Source: Minisyncoccota bacterium
GTDB taxonomy: Bacteria; Patescibacteriota; Minisyncoccia; Phycocordibacterales; GCA-2747955
Reading direction: 5' to 3'
NCBI GenBank assembly: GCA_938010795.1
Contig: CALLVB010000032.1
Location: 1-11,467 of the forward strand
Length of the DNA stretch: 11,467 nt
Shown here: piece after piece, positions 11,367 to 11,467 of the stretch
Layout: each line of letters begins with the position of its first letter
How positions within the stretch are numbered: position 1 is the first letter of the stretch
Notes under the pieces: model-generated
What the model saw: only the letters and a program-made list of their open reading frames with translations
Told to the model about the DNA's origin: nothing
The model's database searches: none
Translations under genes and position numbers: made by a program

Positions 11367-11467
11367 TCCCACGAGAAAGTGAACTGGTTCACTTTCGTGG
11401 GAATCGAACCAGCGGAGCAGTAGATAATCACCTGGTCGTGTTCGGTGGTTATCAGGCGAGCTGTGTC
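11367..11467 (+). other. Structured region running off the right edge, possible RNA gene
   Basis: No protein gene is visible. A long hairpin joins TCCCAC and GAAAGTGAAC (11367-11384, 2-nt bulge between) with 11387-11402. A second helix, GATAATCACC with GGTGGTTATC (about 11423-11453), pairs fully on the plus strand with one G-U, but has a C-A mismatch on the minus strand, suggesting plus-strand RNA. A weak TAGAAT at 11362-11367 could be a -10. The region may be the 5' part of a larger non-coding RNA cut off by the window; I cannot identify it. Confidence 0.35.

Noticed and set aside
11370..11467. A minus-strand tRNA suggested by a T-loop-like TTCGATT near 11405
   Set aside because: The flanking T-stem has two mismatches, no matching acceptor strand is visible, and helices here pair better on the plus strand.
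1..11467. CRISPR arrays, insertion sequences or phage genes
   Set aside because: No regularly spaced repeats, transposase or integrase motifs, or terminal inverted repeats around a coding region were seen.

Overview
The window looks like a piece of an AT-rich bacterial chromosome, most likely a member of Candidatus Patescibacteria (CPR), Parcubacteria-like. This rests on AT-rich coding sequence, compact housekeeping proteins, a CysRS of the kind I associate with CPR, several small single-TM proteins of unknown function, and almost no Shine-Dalgarno (SD) sites in front of conserved genes. The assignment is an inference from style. No marker gene was compared with a database. The standard code fits: conserved proteins read through with no in-frame TGA.

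Layout. 1-610: an orphan 133-aa gene with its own promoter, SD and terminator, preceded by the terminator of an unseen upstream gene. 611-760: no protein gene, but a candidate small structured RNA. 750-3029 (minus): cysS and a truncated CorA-like membrane protein. 3139-4916 (plus): an S41 C-terminal processing protease and ribosomal protein bL9. 4975-5259 (minus): ribosomal protein bL27. 5388-5597 (plus): a second orphan SD-led small gene. 5708-8785 (minus): two small single-TM proteins, trmD, a MerT-like small membrane protein, the KH-domain RNA-binding protein KhpA and a DUF4349 membrane protein. 8847-10919 (plus): an unrecognised 225-aa basic protein, then the def-fmt pair. 10920-11467: no protein genes; a candidate 130-nt structured RNA, a promoter with a tRNA-like leader, tRNA-Glu(UUC) with terminator, and the start of an unresolved folded region running off the window.

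Functionally the window is mostly translation: charging tRNA-Cys and supplying tRNA-Glu, formylating initiator tRNA (Fmt) and deformylating nascent proteins (Def), methylating G37 of tRNA (TrmD), two large-subunit proteins and a KH RNA-binding protein. Envelope genes (CtpA-like protease, CorA-like, MerT-like, DUF4349, two mini membrane proteins) are interspersed.

The most notable pattern is in the control signals. In front of seven genes an extended -10 (TGnTAnAAT-like), or in one case a full -35/-10 promoter, ends only 6-10 nt before the ATG (exactly 6 nt for cysS, the CorA-like gene, ctpA and rplI), with no SD. This predicts leaderless or near-leaderless mRNAs. The two orphan small genes instead have AGGAG SD sites and real 5' leaders. 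The same promoter style marks two candidate non-coding transcripts near the right end.
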